Origin: Actinomycetota bacterium
GTDB taxonomy: Bacteria > Actinomycetota > Actinomycetes > Mycobacteriales > JACQDL01
Assembly: GCA_016201065.1 (NCBI GenBank)
Contig: JACQDL010000035.1
Span: forward strand, 1-64,000
Length of the DNA stretch: 64,000 nt
Direction of reading: 5' to 3'
Of this stretch, positions 1 through 9,900 are shown in pieces (the first letter of the stretch is position 1; every line of letters starts with the position of its first letter). Under the pieces are notes generated by a model. That model was not told the origin of the DNA, made no database searches, and saw nothing but the letters and a program-made list of their open reading frames with translations. A program made the position numbers and the translations under genes.

Positions 1-197
1 ATTCCCAGCCGGCCCCGGAACCGGCCGTCATCCGGGCACGACAGCCCGGTCCCAGGCATGCCCCAACCCGGAATCACACACCGTAACCAAAACCTTCAGC
101 CCCATGCACCACCCGAAAGCTCTTAAGTCCCGGGCATTGGGATATTCGATGGCGGCCATTTCTACCTGCACGAGGCCGACGGGGTCGTGCCTTGCCT

Positions 198-257
198 CGC
201 GCGGGACCTGCGCACCATCGTCGGCGACCGGTGACCGTAGTGCGCAGGTCCCGCGCG
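198..257 (-). terminator. Long hairpin downstream of the MFS gene
   Basis: A perfect 17-bp inverted repeat (left arm 198-214, right arm 241-257) encloses a 26-nt loop. It begins about 20 bases past the stop codon of the leftward exporter gene, so it is well placed to end that transcript. There is no U-tract, which is usual for GC-rich actinomycete terminators. Bases 1-197 show no gene I can support. Confidence 0.6.
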
Positions 258-277
258 GGTTCGTTCACCCGGCGCGA

Positions 278-1819
278 TCACCCGCCGGGCTGCGGCGCCT
301 CGGCGGGAACCGCGGCCGCCGGGACCGGTCCGGCCGTGGCGCCGGCACCACGCGCCGGCGACTGGAACAGCACGGCGGCCAGCACCGCGCCGGCGGCCAG
401 CGCGAAGGCGGCGATGAGGAACGCCAGCCGGTCACCGGCCGCCGCGGCGGCATGGGGCGCCATGCCGGTGGCGACCGCGGTCGCGCTGTGCCGCAGCGAG
501 ATGGTTACCAGGGCGGCGAGTCCCAATGCGCTCCCGGCCTGCATCACGGTCGTCTGGATGCCGGAGGCGAGTCCCGCGTCGGTGTCCGACACCTCGTGCA
601 GCGCCGCGTTCTGCAACGCCGGGTTGACAAGACCGAGGCCGAAACCGAGCACGACCATGCCCGGCAGCACGTCGGCCAGGTAGCTGCCGTTCGCGGGCAC
701 CTGGGAGAAGAGCAGCATGCCGCCGGCCGCCACGAGGAAACCCACGACGATGATCACCCGGCTGCCCAGGCGGGGCAGCAGGTTCGTGGACAGACCGATC
801 CCGGGCGCGAAGGCGACCATGAACGGAATGTAGGCCAGCCCGCTCTGGAGCGGCGAGAAGCCGAGACCTTGCTGGACGTAGAGGACGATGAGGAAGAACA
901 TCGACATCATCGTCCCGGCGACGATGACGGTGCACAGGTTCGCCGACACCCGGGTGCGGTTCGCGAAGAAGCGCATCGGGACCAACGGCGAGCGGCTCCG
1001 TGACTCGACGGACACGAACAACGCGAGCAGGATCAGGCCGGCTACCAGCGGGCCGGTGACCGAGAGGCTCGACCAGGCATGGCCAGTCGCGTTGAGCAGG
1101 CCGTACACGACCCCGCCGACGCCGGCGGTGACCAGCACGGCGCCCGGAAGATCCAGGGAACGGCCGACCTCGGGGCTGCGGTTCTCGTTGGTGAGCCGGG
1201 GCACCAGCACCAGCGGGATCACCGCGATCGGCAGGTTGAGCAGGAAGATTGCCCGCCAGCCGACGAAGTCGACCAGTACCCCGGAGAGCAGCACCCCTAC
1301 CATGGCGCCGAGGCCCGCGATAGCGCCCCAGATCCCCAGCGCCTTGATCCGTTCCTTCTGGTCGGCGAAGAGGATCGGCACGAGCGAGAGGGCGGCCGGC
1401 GCCGCGAGTGCCTCGCCGATCCCCTGGCCGAAGCGGCTGGCGATGAGCGCGCCTCCCGACTGGGCGGTGCCGGCCGTCAACGACGCCAGCGCAAACACCG
1501 CCGTGCCGATCAGGAAGATCCGGCGCCGGCCGACGAGGTCGGCGACCCGGCCGCCGAGCAGCAGCAGCCCGCCGGCGGCAAGCAGGTAGCCGTTGACCAC
1601 CCAGGCGAGTCCGGTTGGGGACATGCCGAGGCTGCGCTGGACGGACGGCAGCGCGACGTTGACCACCGTGTTGTCGATCGCGATCATGAACTGGACGAGC
1701 GCGAGCACCGCCAGCGCTCGCCACCGGCGCGGGTCACCCACAGTGGCCCCGTCGCTGGTGGCGGTTGGGGAGGTCGCCTGACCCTGAGCCGTGGCTGATT
1801 TCGGTGTGGGCTTCGACAT
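278..1819 (-). CDS. DHA2-family MFS exporter (14-TMS drug transporter)
   Basis: Predicted inner-membrane proton-driven drug exporter of the EmrB/QacA (DHA2) type, 513 residues, the normal length for a 14-helix member. The N-terminal 30 residues are cytoplasmic and polar. A first hydrophobic segment with the IDNTVVNVALP family motif follows, then the WVVNGYLL and LGGRVADLVGRRR signatures of MFS loop 2-3. ATG at 1819 was chosen because the family motif starts about 40 residues in and an AGGAG lies about 11 bases upstream; the frame stays open further upstream but carries no homology there. It is divergent from a LysR gene and sits at the edge of the NRPS cluster, so it probably exports the NRPS product or another toxic compound and may be controlled by that regulator. 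Substrate is not inferable. Confidence 0.93.
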   Translation of the reverse strand: MSKPTPKSATAQGQATSPTATSDGATVGDPRRWRALAVLALVQFMIAIDNTVVNVALPSVQRSLGMSPTGLAWVVNGYLLAAGGLLLLGGRVADLVGRRRIFLIGTAVFALASLTAGTAQSGGALIASRFGQGIGEALAAPAALSLVPILFADQKERIKALGIWGAIAGLGAMVGVLLSGVLVDFVGWRAIFLLNLPIAVIPLVLVPRLTNENRSPEVGRSLDLPGAVLVTAGVGGVVYGLLNATGHAWSSLSVTGPLVAGLILLALFVSVESRSRSPLVPMRFFANRTRVSANLCTVIVAGTMMSMFFLIVLYVQQGLGFSPLQSGLAYIPFMVAFAPGIGLSTNLLPRLGSRVIIVVGFLVAAGGMLLFSQVPANGSYLADVLPGMVVLGFGLGLVNPALQNAALHEVSDTDAGLASGIQTTVMQAGSALGLAALVTISLRHSATAVATGMAPHAAAAAGDRLAFLIAAFALAAGAVLAAVLFQSPARGAGATAGPVPAAAVPAEAPQPGG

Positions 1820-1988
1820 CGGGCATATGCTCCTGTGAGTCGAGAAGCTGGGACGGACCCGTTCTCGTGGCACGACGCCCCCGCCGTACCGGCGGTGGCC
1901 TCCACGTCGGACTACGGCCCGTGACCTTGCGGTGGCACGGTGCTTCGTGCCCCGATTCCGGTGACAGTCAACACGCGGGCCGGCCGGT
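1820..1988. promoter_or_regulatory. Divergent promoter region, exporter/LysR
   Basis: About 170 bases separate the starts of the divergent exporter and LysR genes. This is the classical arrangement in which a LysR protein binds between itself and its target. I could not pick a convincing T-N11-A operator by eye, and no SARP-type repeats occur here. Confidence 0.4.
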
Positions 1989-3044
1989 TTGGCCAACAAC
2001 CGATGCGGGATATTGACAACCCGCGGTTGTCGCCGCGACGCTGGGGACATTGACATCGATCTTTCGCTCCTGCGTTCCTTCGTGCGGGCGGCCGAGCGGT
2101 TGCACTTTGGCGCCGCGGCGGACGACCTCCACGTGACCCAGCAGGCGCTGTCCAAGCGCGTCCGGAGGCTGGAGGACGCGCTCGCGGTGCAGCTGTTCGT
2201 CCGCGGTCCGCACCGGGTGGCGATGACCCCTGCCGGGCAGCGGTTCCTGCCACGGGCCCGGGAGATCCTCGCCGCCGCGGACTCCGCCGTGCGGGAAGTC
2301 GGCGCCTCGTCCCGGGCGCTGCGGGTTGACGTGCTCGACGACCGCCTCGGATCGGCGGCGCTGCTGGGGCGGGTCGCCGCCGCCGATCCCGACCTGCGGG
2401 TCGAGGTGAGCATGCGGCGCAGCCTTGCCGCGGCGATGGCGGCGATCGAGCGCGGTGAGATCGACGCGGCACTCGGCAGGGTGTGCGGCGTGGGCCGGCC
2501 CTGGCCGGTGACGCTCGATCAGCGGGTGGTGCGGCTCGAACCGCTCGCCGTGCTGGTCGGCATCGACCATCCGATGGCCCGGCGCGAGGCATTGACGCCG
2601 GCCGACCTCACCAGGGTCGGTGTGTGGGTGCCGGATCCGGGCAGCGCCGCGGAGTGGGGGAGCTACCTGTCCTGCCTGGCGTCGCATTTCGGGTTCGGGT
2701 TGCGGTCCGTGCCACCGGCCGCGTCCCTCGCCGACCTGGTCGCCCTGATCCACGCCAGCCGTACCGAGGTGACCCTCATCGGTGCCGACATGCCCCTGCC
2801 CGGGTCGACTGGCTTGCGCGCGGTCCCGCTGGTCGACCCGACGCCGGTCTATCCCTGGTCCCTGGTCTGGCCGCGCCATCCGCACCCGCTCGCCGGCGCG
2901 TTGCTCCCCCGCCTGCTCGCCGCCGGGGGGCCGTCCCCGCGACCCGCGCGTCCCACCATCTGGCTGCCCGAGCAGGACCGCGCGGCGGCGACGCGGGTCC
3001 GCGGTGGATCGCAGGATAACTCCCCCATAACCGTCGATTTCTAG
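1989..3044 (+). CDS. LysR-family transcriptional regulator
   Basis: LysR-type regulator: an N-terminal winged helix (segment LSLLRSFVRAAERLHFG, then QQALSKRVRRLEDALAVQLF, matching the LTTR helix-turn-helix) followed by a periplasmic-binding-like effector domain to about residue 300. The start is uncertain. TTG at 1989 and TTG at 2013 are in frame, yet LTTRs usually begin one or two residues before the DLSLLRSF segment, where only an ATT codon is present. The long C-terminal tail after the effector domain is unusual and low in complexity. Divergent from the exporter, which is its likely target. The 3' end overlaps a SARP-type repeat for the downstream NRPS gene. Confidence 0.88.
   Translation: MANNRCGILTTRGCRRDAGDIDIDLSLLRSFVRAAERLHFGAAADDLHVTQQALSKRVRRLEDALAVQLFVRGPHRVAMTPAGQRFLPRAREILAAADSAVREVGASSRALRVDVLDDRLGSAALLGRVAAADPDLRVEVSMRRSLAAAMAAIERGEIDAALGRVCGVGRPWPVTLDQRVVRLEPLAVLVGIDHPMARREALTPADLTRVGVWVPDPGSAAEWGSYLSCLASHFGFGLRSVPPAASLADLVALIHASRTEVTLIGADMPLPGSTGLRAVPLVDPTPVYPWSLVWPRHPHPLAGALLPRLLAAGGPSPRPARPTIWLPEQDRAAATRVRGGSQDNSPITVDF
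3016..3033 (+). promoter_or_regulatory. Candidate SARP box upstream of A-PCP gene
   Basis: Two heptamers, ATAACTC (3016-3022) and ATAACCG (3027-3033), start exactly 11 bp apart, the spacing SARP regulators use. They lie about 70 bp before the ATG of the A-PCP gene and inside the 3' end of the LysR gene. Related 11-bp repeats precede the other NRPS genes in the same orientation relative to transcription. Confidence 0.6.
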
Positions 3045-3102
3045 GTTGGTGCCGGCGGCCATCAGGAGGGTCGCGCAGCCGGTGCGGGCGAGGGGAGCGT
3101 CA

Positions 3103-4926
3103 ATGGCCGTCATCCCGGACCATCCGCGGGCCGCGGAGGGTGGACAACCGGTCGCCACGCGGATCTTCGAGGCCGTCGACCGGTGGGCACGCGAGGTCCC
3201 CGGAGCGGTCGCCGTCGACGCCCCGGACGGCATCCTCACCTTCGGCGAGCTGCCGGAACGGATCTCGGAGTTCGCGCGGATGCTGGCCGCCTGCGGTGCC
3301 GAACCCGAGGTCGCGGTGGCGTTGTGTCTCGGCAGGTCGTCGCGGGACCTCGTGCCGGCACTGCTGGCGGTGTGGCGGCTCGGCGCCGTTGCCGTACCCG
3401 TTGACGAACGCCACCCCACCGACCGGCTCGCGTTCGTGCTCCGCGACGCCGGGACGCAGCTCATCCTCGGGGACACGCTCCCGCCGGGCGCCGCGCCACC
3501 GGAATCCCGCCAGGTGCCCCCGATCGGTGGCACCGGTGGCCCGGCTGCGACCGCCGCCCGGGGACCGTTGCCGGCTGCCGCGGGCAACTGCGCTTACCTC
3601 ATCTACACCTCGGGCACCACCGGCTGGCCCAAGGGGGTCGAGGTCACCTACCGCAGCCTGGACACCTTCCTCGCGGCGCTCGCCGAACTCCGGCTGACGC
3701 CGGGTGGGATGGGCATCAACGCGGTCTCACCCGCCTTCGATGGTTGGCTGTGGTGCACCCTGCTCTACCTGCTGCACGGGCAGGGGGTGGGGATCGTTGA
3801 CGCCGGTGGGGCGGACGGAGCCGGCGACTTCGTCGAACGTCTCGTCGGGCTGCGCCCTCGGACCGTCTGCCTCACCCCGTCGCTGCTGGTCGCCTGCGCC
3901 GACGACCTTCCGCCGACCGAGGTGCTCGTCGTCGCGGGGGAGGCCTGCCCGCCGGGCCTGCTCCAGCGGTTCACCGGCGACCGGCGGGTCCTCAACGTCT
4001 ACGGTCCGACCGAGGCCACCATCGCGGCGACCTGGGCGGACACCGATCGTGGTGACGACCCGGAGACCATTGGCCACCCGCTGCCGGGCTGCCGCGCCTA
4101 CGTCCTCGACGACGCCCTGGCCCCCGTGCCGGCCGGCAGCCCCGGCGAGCTGTTCCTCGCCGGCCCGTGCCTGGCAGCCGGCTACCGGAACCGTCCCGCC
4201 CTGACCGCGCTGCGGTTCGTCCGCGATCCGTTCAGCGCCGAGGGCGGCCGGATGTACCGTACCGGCGACGTGGTCCGGCAGCGCACCGACGGGGCGCTGG
4301 AGTACGTCGGGCGCCGGGACGACCAGGTCAAGGTCCGTGGCTTCCGGGTCGAGCTGGCGGAACTGGAACGGACGGCGACCCGGATGCCGGAGGTCGTCGC
4401 CGCGGCGGCGTTCGTCGTCGACACCGGCGACGCGCTGGGACTCGCGGTCCGCCCGGCCACACCGGAACCGGACCCGGCGTTCGTGGCCAGGGTTCGGGCG
4501 CACTTCGCCGGATCGCTGCCGGACTACCTGCGGCCGAGCACGGTCCTCGTCACCGGGACGTTCCCCACCCTGGCCACCGGGAAGGTCGACCGGCCGGCAC
4601 TGGCCCGCCTCGCCGCCGGTGTCACGCCGGAACCCGGCCGGCTGCCCGCGACCGCTACCGAGGCGTTGGTCTGCGAGGTGTGGAGCCGGTTGCTGCCGCA
4701 CCCCGTGGCGGACGCCGAGGCCGATTTCTTCGACTCCGGTGGGCACTCGCTGCTCGCCGCGCAGGCCGTCGCCGCGCTGCGCCGCGAGACCGGGACCCGG
4801 GTCTCCATGCAGCACCTGCTGGCCAACCCGACCGCCGCCGGACTGGCCGCCGAACTCGACCGGTTGGCGGCCCGGGCGCCGGCGGACCCACCCGACGTGG
4901 CCCGGACGTTGCCGGTGGGCCGGTGA
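3103..4926 (+). CDS. NRPS A-PCP didomain (amino-acid loading for P450 hydroxylation)
   Basis: Free-standing adenylation-thiolation protein of 607 residues. Adenylation motifs are intact: LIYTSGTTGWPKG (A3, about residue 166), YGPTEATIA (A5), YRTGDVV (A7), GRRDDQVKVRGFRVE (A8) and TGKVDR (A10). The carrier domain at the C-terminus has FFDSGGHSLL. Asp235 (GrsA numbering) is present, so it should take an alpha-amino acid; my by-eye pocket read (D-G-W-L-V-A-V-I-A) matches no code I can name. ATG 3103 has a GAGG ribosome site. It is followed, with a 1-base overlap, by a type II thioesterase and then a P450. That trio, as in NikP1/NikP2/NikQ and NovH/NovI, makes a free beta-hydroxy amino acid. Given the tryptophan halogenase in the cluster, (chloro)tryptophan is the guessed substrate. 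Confidence 0.93.
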   Translation: MAVIPDHPRAAEGGQPVATRIFEAVDRWAREVPGAVAVDAPDGILTFGELPERISEFARMLAACGAEPEVAVALCLGRSSRDLVPALLAVWRLGAVAVPVDERHPTDRLAFVLRDAGTQLILGDTLPPGAAPPESRQVPPIGGTGGPAATAARGPLPAAAGNCAYLIYTSGTTGWPKGVEVTYRSLDTFLAALAELRLTPGGMGINAVSPAFDGWLWCTLLYLLHGQGVGIVDAGGADGAGDFVERLVGLRPRTVCLTPSLLVACADDLPPTEVLVVAGEACPPGLLQRFTGDRRVLNVYGPTEATIAATWADTDRGDDPETIGHPLPGCRAYVLDDALAPVPAGSPGELFLAGPCLAAGYRNRPALTALRFVRDPFSAEGGRMYRTGDVVRQRTDGALEYVGRRDDQVKVRGFRVELAELERTATRMPEVVAAAAFVVDTGDALGLAVRPATPEPDPAFVARVRAHFAGSLPDYLRPSTVLVTGTFPTLATGKVDRPALARLAAGVTPEPGRLPATATEALVCEVWSRLLPHPVADAEADFFDSGGHSLLAAQAVAALRRETGTRVSMQHLLANPTAAGLAAELDRLAARAPADPPDVARTLPVGR

Positions 4927-5708
4927 TGGGGTCCTGGCTGGTGCCGTGGGGGGTGCCGGGTGCCGGCGCCACGGTGCTGGTCTGCCTGCCGCAGGCCGGC
5001 GCCGGCTGCAGGCAGTACCGCGGGTGGCGGGCGCACCTCGACGTCGGCGCCGTGATCGGCGTGCAACTGCCGGGGCGCGAGGAACGGTGGAACGATCCGC
5101 CGGCCGACCGGTTCGACCAGGTCGTCGAGGTCGTGGTCACCGAGCTGGCGGCCATGGTCGCCGACGACGTCCACCTGGTGATCTACGGCCACAGCTTCGG
5201 TGGGCTGATCGGTTACGAGCTGGCCCGGGCCTGGGGGCGCCGGCGTGGCCGGTGGCCCGCGGCCGTCGTCGTCGCTGCCTGCCGGCCACCCGCGCTGTGG
5301 GTGGGTGCGGGGCGGGGGCTGGTCGACGACGAGACCGAACTGGCGGCGCTGCTGGGTGCCCGCGGGCTCGACCCCAAGCTCCTGGACGAGGACAGCCGCG
5401 CCGACCTGATCGAGATCCTGCGGCTGGACGCCCGGCTCTCGCTGTCCTACCGGCCCGGTGACGGCGTCACGGTGCCGTGCCGGTTGGAGGCGTGGGGCGG
5501 CATCGGGGACGAGACGGTGACCTCCGGGCAGCTCGACGGGTGGAGCGGGTACACCACGGGACCGTTCCGGCGGCGTGACCTGCCGGGAGGACACACCTTT
5601 CACAGCACGAGCGCCGGGCCGGCCCTTGCGGCCCTGCGCGATCTTCTCGGCACCGTGGCGTCGCCGCACGGGCCGGCGGGATGCCGACGGGTCGATCCGA
5701 TCGTCTGA
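4926..5708 (+). CDS. Type II thioesterase
   Basis: Alpha/beta hydrolase of the GrsT/RifR type-II thioesterase family, 260 residues, the usual size. The nucleophile elbow GHSFGG lies near residue 90, and a C-terminal GGHTFH supplies the catalytic His. It would hydrolyse acyl groups from carrier domains, either proofreading the NRPSs or, more specifically, releasing the beta-hydroxylated amino acid from the preceding A-PCP protein, as in nikkomycin and glycopeptide clusters. ATG 4926 overlaps the upstream stop (TGATG), indicating translational coupling. Confidence 0.9.
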   Translation: MGSWLVPWGVPGAGATVLVCLPQAGAGCRQYRGWRAHLDVGAVIGVQLPGREERWNDPPADRFDQVVEVVVTELAAMVADDVHLVIYGHSFGGLIGYELARAWGRRRGRWPAAVVVAACRPPALWVGAGRGLVDDETELAALLGARGLDPKLLDEDSRADLIEILRLDARLSLSYRPGDGVTVPCRLEAWGGIGDETVTSGQLDGWSGYTTGPFRRRDLPGGHTFHSTSAGPALAALRDLLGTVASPHGPAGCRRVDPIV

Positions 5709-5739
5709 GCAACCGCCCATCAACGATGGAGGGTGGCCA

Positions 5740-6987
5740 ATGCGCATTGACCTGACCGACGAGACGCTCTTCGCCACCAACGCCTTCGAGCCGGTGTTCG
5801 CCTGGCTGCGGGCCAACGACCCGGTGCACCGGCACGAGGTTCCCGGCGGCGACGGCTTCTGGGTGCTGAGCCGGCATGCCGACATCGCCGCCGTCTACAG
5901 CAACGCCGAGGTGTTCAGCTCGCGGTTCGGAATGAACCTGGGCAGCGATCCGGCCGCCGTCGCGGCGGTGTCGCAGCGCATGTTGATCGTCTCCGACCCG
6001 CCCGACCACACCCAGCTCAAGCGGGTGCTCGCCAGGTCCTTCGCCGCCGACCGGATGCCCATGTTCGAGGCGCTGGTCGGCGATGTCGTCAATGACGTTC
6101 TCGCCGAGGCTGTCGACCGGTGCGCGGACGGTGCCACGGTCGACTTCGTCGACATCGCGAAGGCCGTGCCGAACCGGGTCGTCTGCGCCTTCATGGGCCT
6201 GGACCGGGTGGACTGGGCGTCGGTCGGCCACACCGTGACCGAGGCGTTCGAGGCCGAGGACGAAGCGGTCCGGACCGCGGCGCACGCCGAGATCTTCCTG
6301 CTCTTCGCCGACATGCTCGGCCGGAGGCGGAAGAACCCGGGCACCGACTTCATCAGCGAACTCGCCACGGCGTCCCGCGGGACCGGCGCCCCGGGCCGGC
6401 ACCGGCCCCTCACCGACGAGGAGATCATCTTCAACTGCAACGGTGTCCTCGCAGGCGGGAACGAGACCACGCGGTACTCGGCGGCCGGCGGGCTCCTCGC
6501 GCTGATCCAGAACCCGGCGCAGTGGGCGCAGTTGCGTGCGGGGGGCCCGGCACTGGTCCCCACGGCCGTCGAGGAGATCCTGCGGTGGACCGTCCCCGGC
6601 ATCCATGCGCTGCGGACCGTGACCCGCCCGACCCGCATTCATGACGTCCCACTCGACACTGGCGACCGGGTCACCCTGTGGAACGTCTCGGCGAACCGCG
6701 ACGAGTCCGTGTTCACCGATCCCGACGAGTTCCGGGTTACCCGATCACCCAACCGGCACCTGAGCTTCGGCCAGGGGCGGCACCAGTGCCTGGGTGCGCG
6801 GTTGGCGCGTTTGGAGCTCGCCGTGCTGTTCCGCGGGATCATCGAGCGTTTCGCCGGATTCGACCAGGCCGGTGACCCGGTGTGGAACTCGTCGAACTTC
6901 ACCTGGGGCCTGCGGAGCCTGCCGGTCACGCTGACACCCATCCCCGCAGGTCACCTCTCGTCGCGAAAGGCTCCCAGCCATGGCTGA
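5740..6987 (+). CDS. Cytochrome P450, likely acting on PCP-bound amino acid
   Basis: Soluble class I bacterial P450 of 415 residues. Visible are the I-helix oxygen-binding motif AGGNETT (near residue 238), the K-helix ExxR (EEILRW) and the heme loop FGQGRHQCLG with the thiolate Cys at about residue 350. ATG 5740 follows a GGAGG, giving normal spacing. Position after an A-PCP protein and a type II TE points to beta-hydroxylation of the tethered amino acid (NikQ, NovI and OxyD precedents). Its end overlaps the start of the large NRPS gene by 8 bases. Redox partners are not encoded here. An alternative is oxidation of a thiazoline or the indole later in the pathway. Confidence 0.92.
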   Translation: MRIDLTDETLFATNAFEPVFAWLRANDPVHRHEVPGGDGFWVLSRHADIAAVYSNAEVFSSRFGMNLGSDPAAVAAVSQRMLIVSDPPDHTQLKRVLARSFAADRMPMFEALVGDVVNDVLAEAVDRCADGATVDFVDIAKAVPNRVVCAFMGLDRVDWASVGHTVTEAFEAEDEAVRTAAHAEIFLLFADMLGRRRKNPGTDFISELATASRGTGAPGRHRPLTDEEIIFNCNGVLAGGNETTRYSAAGGLLALIQNPAQWAQLRAGGPALVPTAVEEILRWTVPGIHALRTVTRPTRIHDVPLDTGDRVTLWNVSANRDESVFTDPDEFRVTRSPNRHLSFGQGRHQCLGARLARLELAVLFRGIIERFAGFDQAGDPVWNSSNFTWGLRSLPVTLTPIPAGHLSSRKAPSHG

Positions 6988-9900
6988 GCAGGTCTGCCCA
7001 TCCGCCGTGTTCCTGGACCTGCCGGTGGATTTCGCCCGTGCACCGGAAGCCGCCGCCGCTGCCCAGCTCACCGTCCCGGCGAGGTGCCCGGCGCCGGACG
7101 ACGCCCCGGCGTGGTGGAGCGCCGTACTGGTGACCTTCCTCCACCGGCAGACCGCGAGCACCTCGGTGGGTCTGATCGGCGACGATCTCGGTGACGGCCG
7201 GGTGGCGACCTGCGTGGTGCAGGTGTCGCCGGAGGACACCGTCGACGCGGTGCTGGAGCAGGTGCGGGCCGGCGGCTCCGCCGGCGAGCCCGTTCCCCGG
7301 TCGGCGGTGACGGCCACGACGGCGGGTCCGGTCCGGGTCACCGCGTCGGTTCGTCGCGTCGGCGGTGGTGACGTCGCGGCACCCGGCGACGGCGCCTGCG
7401 CCGACCTGACGCTGCGGGTGAGCGGGGACGGCGCGACCGCCGATCTCGCCGTCGCCGCCGGACTCTGGTCGCCCGACACCGTGCACCGGATGGCCCGCCA
7501 GATCGCCCGGGTCGCCGAGTTCGCGGCCGGCCGGGACGGGACGGGGACGGCCCGCCAGGACACACCGATCCGTGACATCGTCCTGCTCGATCCGCAGGAG
7601 CGTGCCCGGATCGTGGTCGACTGGAACGCCACCGGGACGCGGTGGCCCCCGGGGAGCTACCTCGATCTGCTGGCCGCCTGCGTCGCGCGCGATCCGGAGC
7701 GCCTCGCGGTGTCCGGGGGCGGCCGGACGGTGAACTTCGGGCAGCTCGACCGGGTCACCAACCAGATCGCGCGGCGGCTCCAGCGGATCGGGGCCGCCCC
7801 GGGCACCCGGATCGGCCTGCTGGCGCCGCGGGGTGTGGAATTCGTGATGGCCGCGATCGGTATCCTGAAGACCGGGGCCGCCGCGGTCCTGCTCGACCCC
7901 GCCAACCCCGACCCGCGGCTGGCCTACCTGATCGAGGACAGCGCGCCGATGGCGGTGCTCGCCCCCGCCGCGCTCCGGGAGCGGATCGCCGAGGGGCCGG
8001 CGTTCCTGCCGGTCGACGGCACGGTCTTCGACCGGGAGTCGACCCAGCCGGTTCCCGTGACGATCACCGACGACACGGTCAGCCACCTGATCTACACGTC
8101 GGGTTCGACCGGCGAACCCAAGGCCGTGCTGGAGCGCCACGGCGCCCTGGTCAACCTGGTGCACTGGACCGGGAGGGCCTACGGGGTGCGCGCCGGGGAC
8201 CAGGCCTCGTGGCTGTCCACGCCGGGCTTCGCCGTGCAGCTCATGGAGTGGATGCCGTACCTCGCGCTCGGCGTGACCATCCACATCGGCGACATGGAGG
8301 ACCGCACCCCCGAGCAGATCCGGGACTGGTTGGTCACCGAGGGGATCACCCACACGATGCTCGTAGCCGCGCTGGCCGAACGGGTCTGGACGCTGGCCTG
8401 GCCCGCCGACGCCCGGCTGCGGATCATGGTGACGACGGCCGAACGGGTGCACAGCTGGCCGCCGGCGGACACCGCGTTCCGGGTTGTCATGACCTACGGG
8501 TCGACCGAGACCACGAACGTGCTCACCTGCCTGGATCTCGGCACCGGTCTCGACCTCACCGCCCAGGCCACACCGGACACCGTGCGCTCGGCCCGCCCGG
8601 TGCCGGTGGGACGCCCGATCGCCAACCTGCGGGCGTACCTGCTCGACGACGCCGACCGTCCGGTGCCGGTGGGTGTCGTCGGCCGGTTGCACGTCGCCGG
8701 CGCCGGGCTCGCTGCGGGCTACCACCAGCGGCCGGAGCTCACCGCGGCGCGGTTCCGCCCCAATCCGTTCGCGGAGGAGCCGGCGGTCGTGCTCTACGAC
8801 ACCGGCGATCTCGCCCGCTACCGCGCCGATGGTGCCATCGAGTTGCTGGGTCGGCTCGACGCCCAGGTCAAGATCCGCGGGTTCCGGGTCGAGCTCGGCG
8901 AGGTCGAGTCGGCCGTGCGCGGAGCGCCCAACATCGGCGAGGCGGTGGTGACCACACGCGAGAGCGACGAGGGTGACCTGCAACTCGTCACGCACGTCGC
9001 CCCGGTCCCCGGCCGCCGGATACAACCGGCCGCGCTCCGTGCTCACCTGGCGCAGCGGCTGCCGTACTACATGGTGCCCACGGTGATCATCTGCCTGCGG
9101 GTGCTACCCCGGTTATCCAACGGGAAGGTCGATCTCCGGGGCCTGCCGGCGGAGGGGGACAGCGGGTCCGCCGAACCGGCGGTGGAGCCTGCGGCGCCAC
9201 GCAACGAGGTCGAGGCGGCGCTGCTGTGCGAGTGGTCCCGCCTGTTCCGGCTCGAGCGGATCGGGGTGCACGACAACTTCTTCGATCTCGGCGGTTACTC
9301 GTTGCTGGCCTTCCAGTTCATCGATCACGTCCGGACGGCGTTCGGCGTCGAGACGAGCCTGCCGGATCTCTACCGGTGCCCGACCGTCGCGCAACTCGCC
9401 GAACACGTGGTCGCGAGCCGGGACCGGGGCAGCGCTGGATTCGGCGACCTGCCACCCATCGTCGGGGACCCGGCGCGCCGGCACGACGAGTTCCCGTTGA
9501 CCGACAGCCAGCAGGCACTGTGGATCGGCCGCGGTGACGCCGTCGCCCTCGGCAACGTCGGTTGCCACGGGTATTTCGAATGGGACGGCGATCTCGATCC
9601 GGCGCGGTTCGCCGTAGCCTGGCGGGCCCTGGTGCGGCGGCACGACGCGCTGCGGACGGTCATCGGCCGGGACGGGACACAGCGGGTGCTCAGCGACCCG
9701 CCGGACTACCCGATCCCCGTGCTCGACCTGCGGTCCACGCCGGCTGACGACGCCGAGAAGACCCTGCTCGCGCTCCGGGACCAGCTCTCCCATCAGGTCA
9801 TGGACGACGGTCAGTGGCCGCTGTTCGACGTCCGGATGTCGCTGCTGCCCGACGGGCTGGTGGCGGGCCGGCGCACCCGGCTGCACCTGAGCCTCGACTT

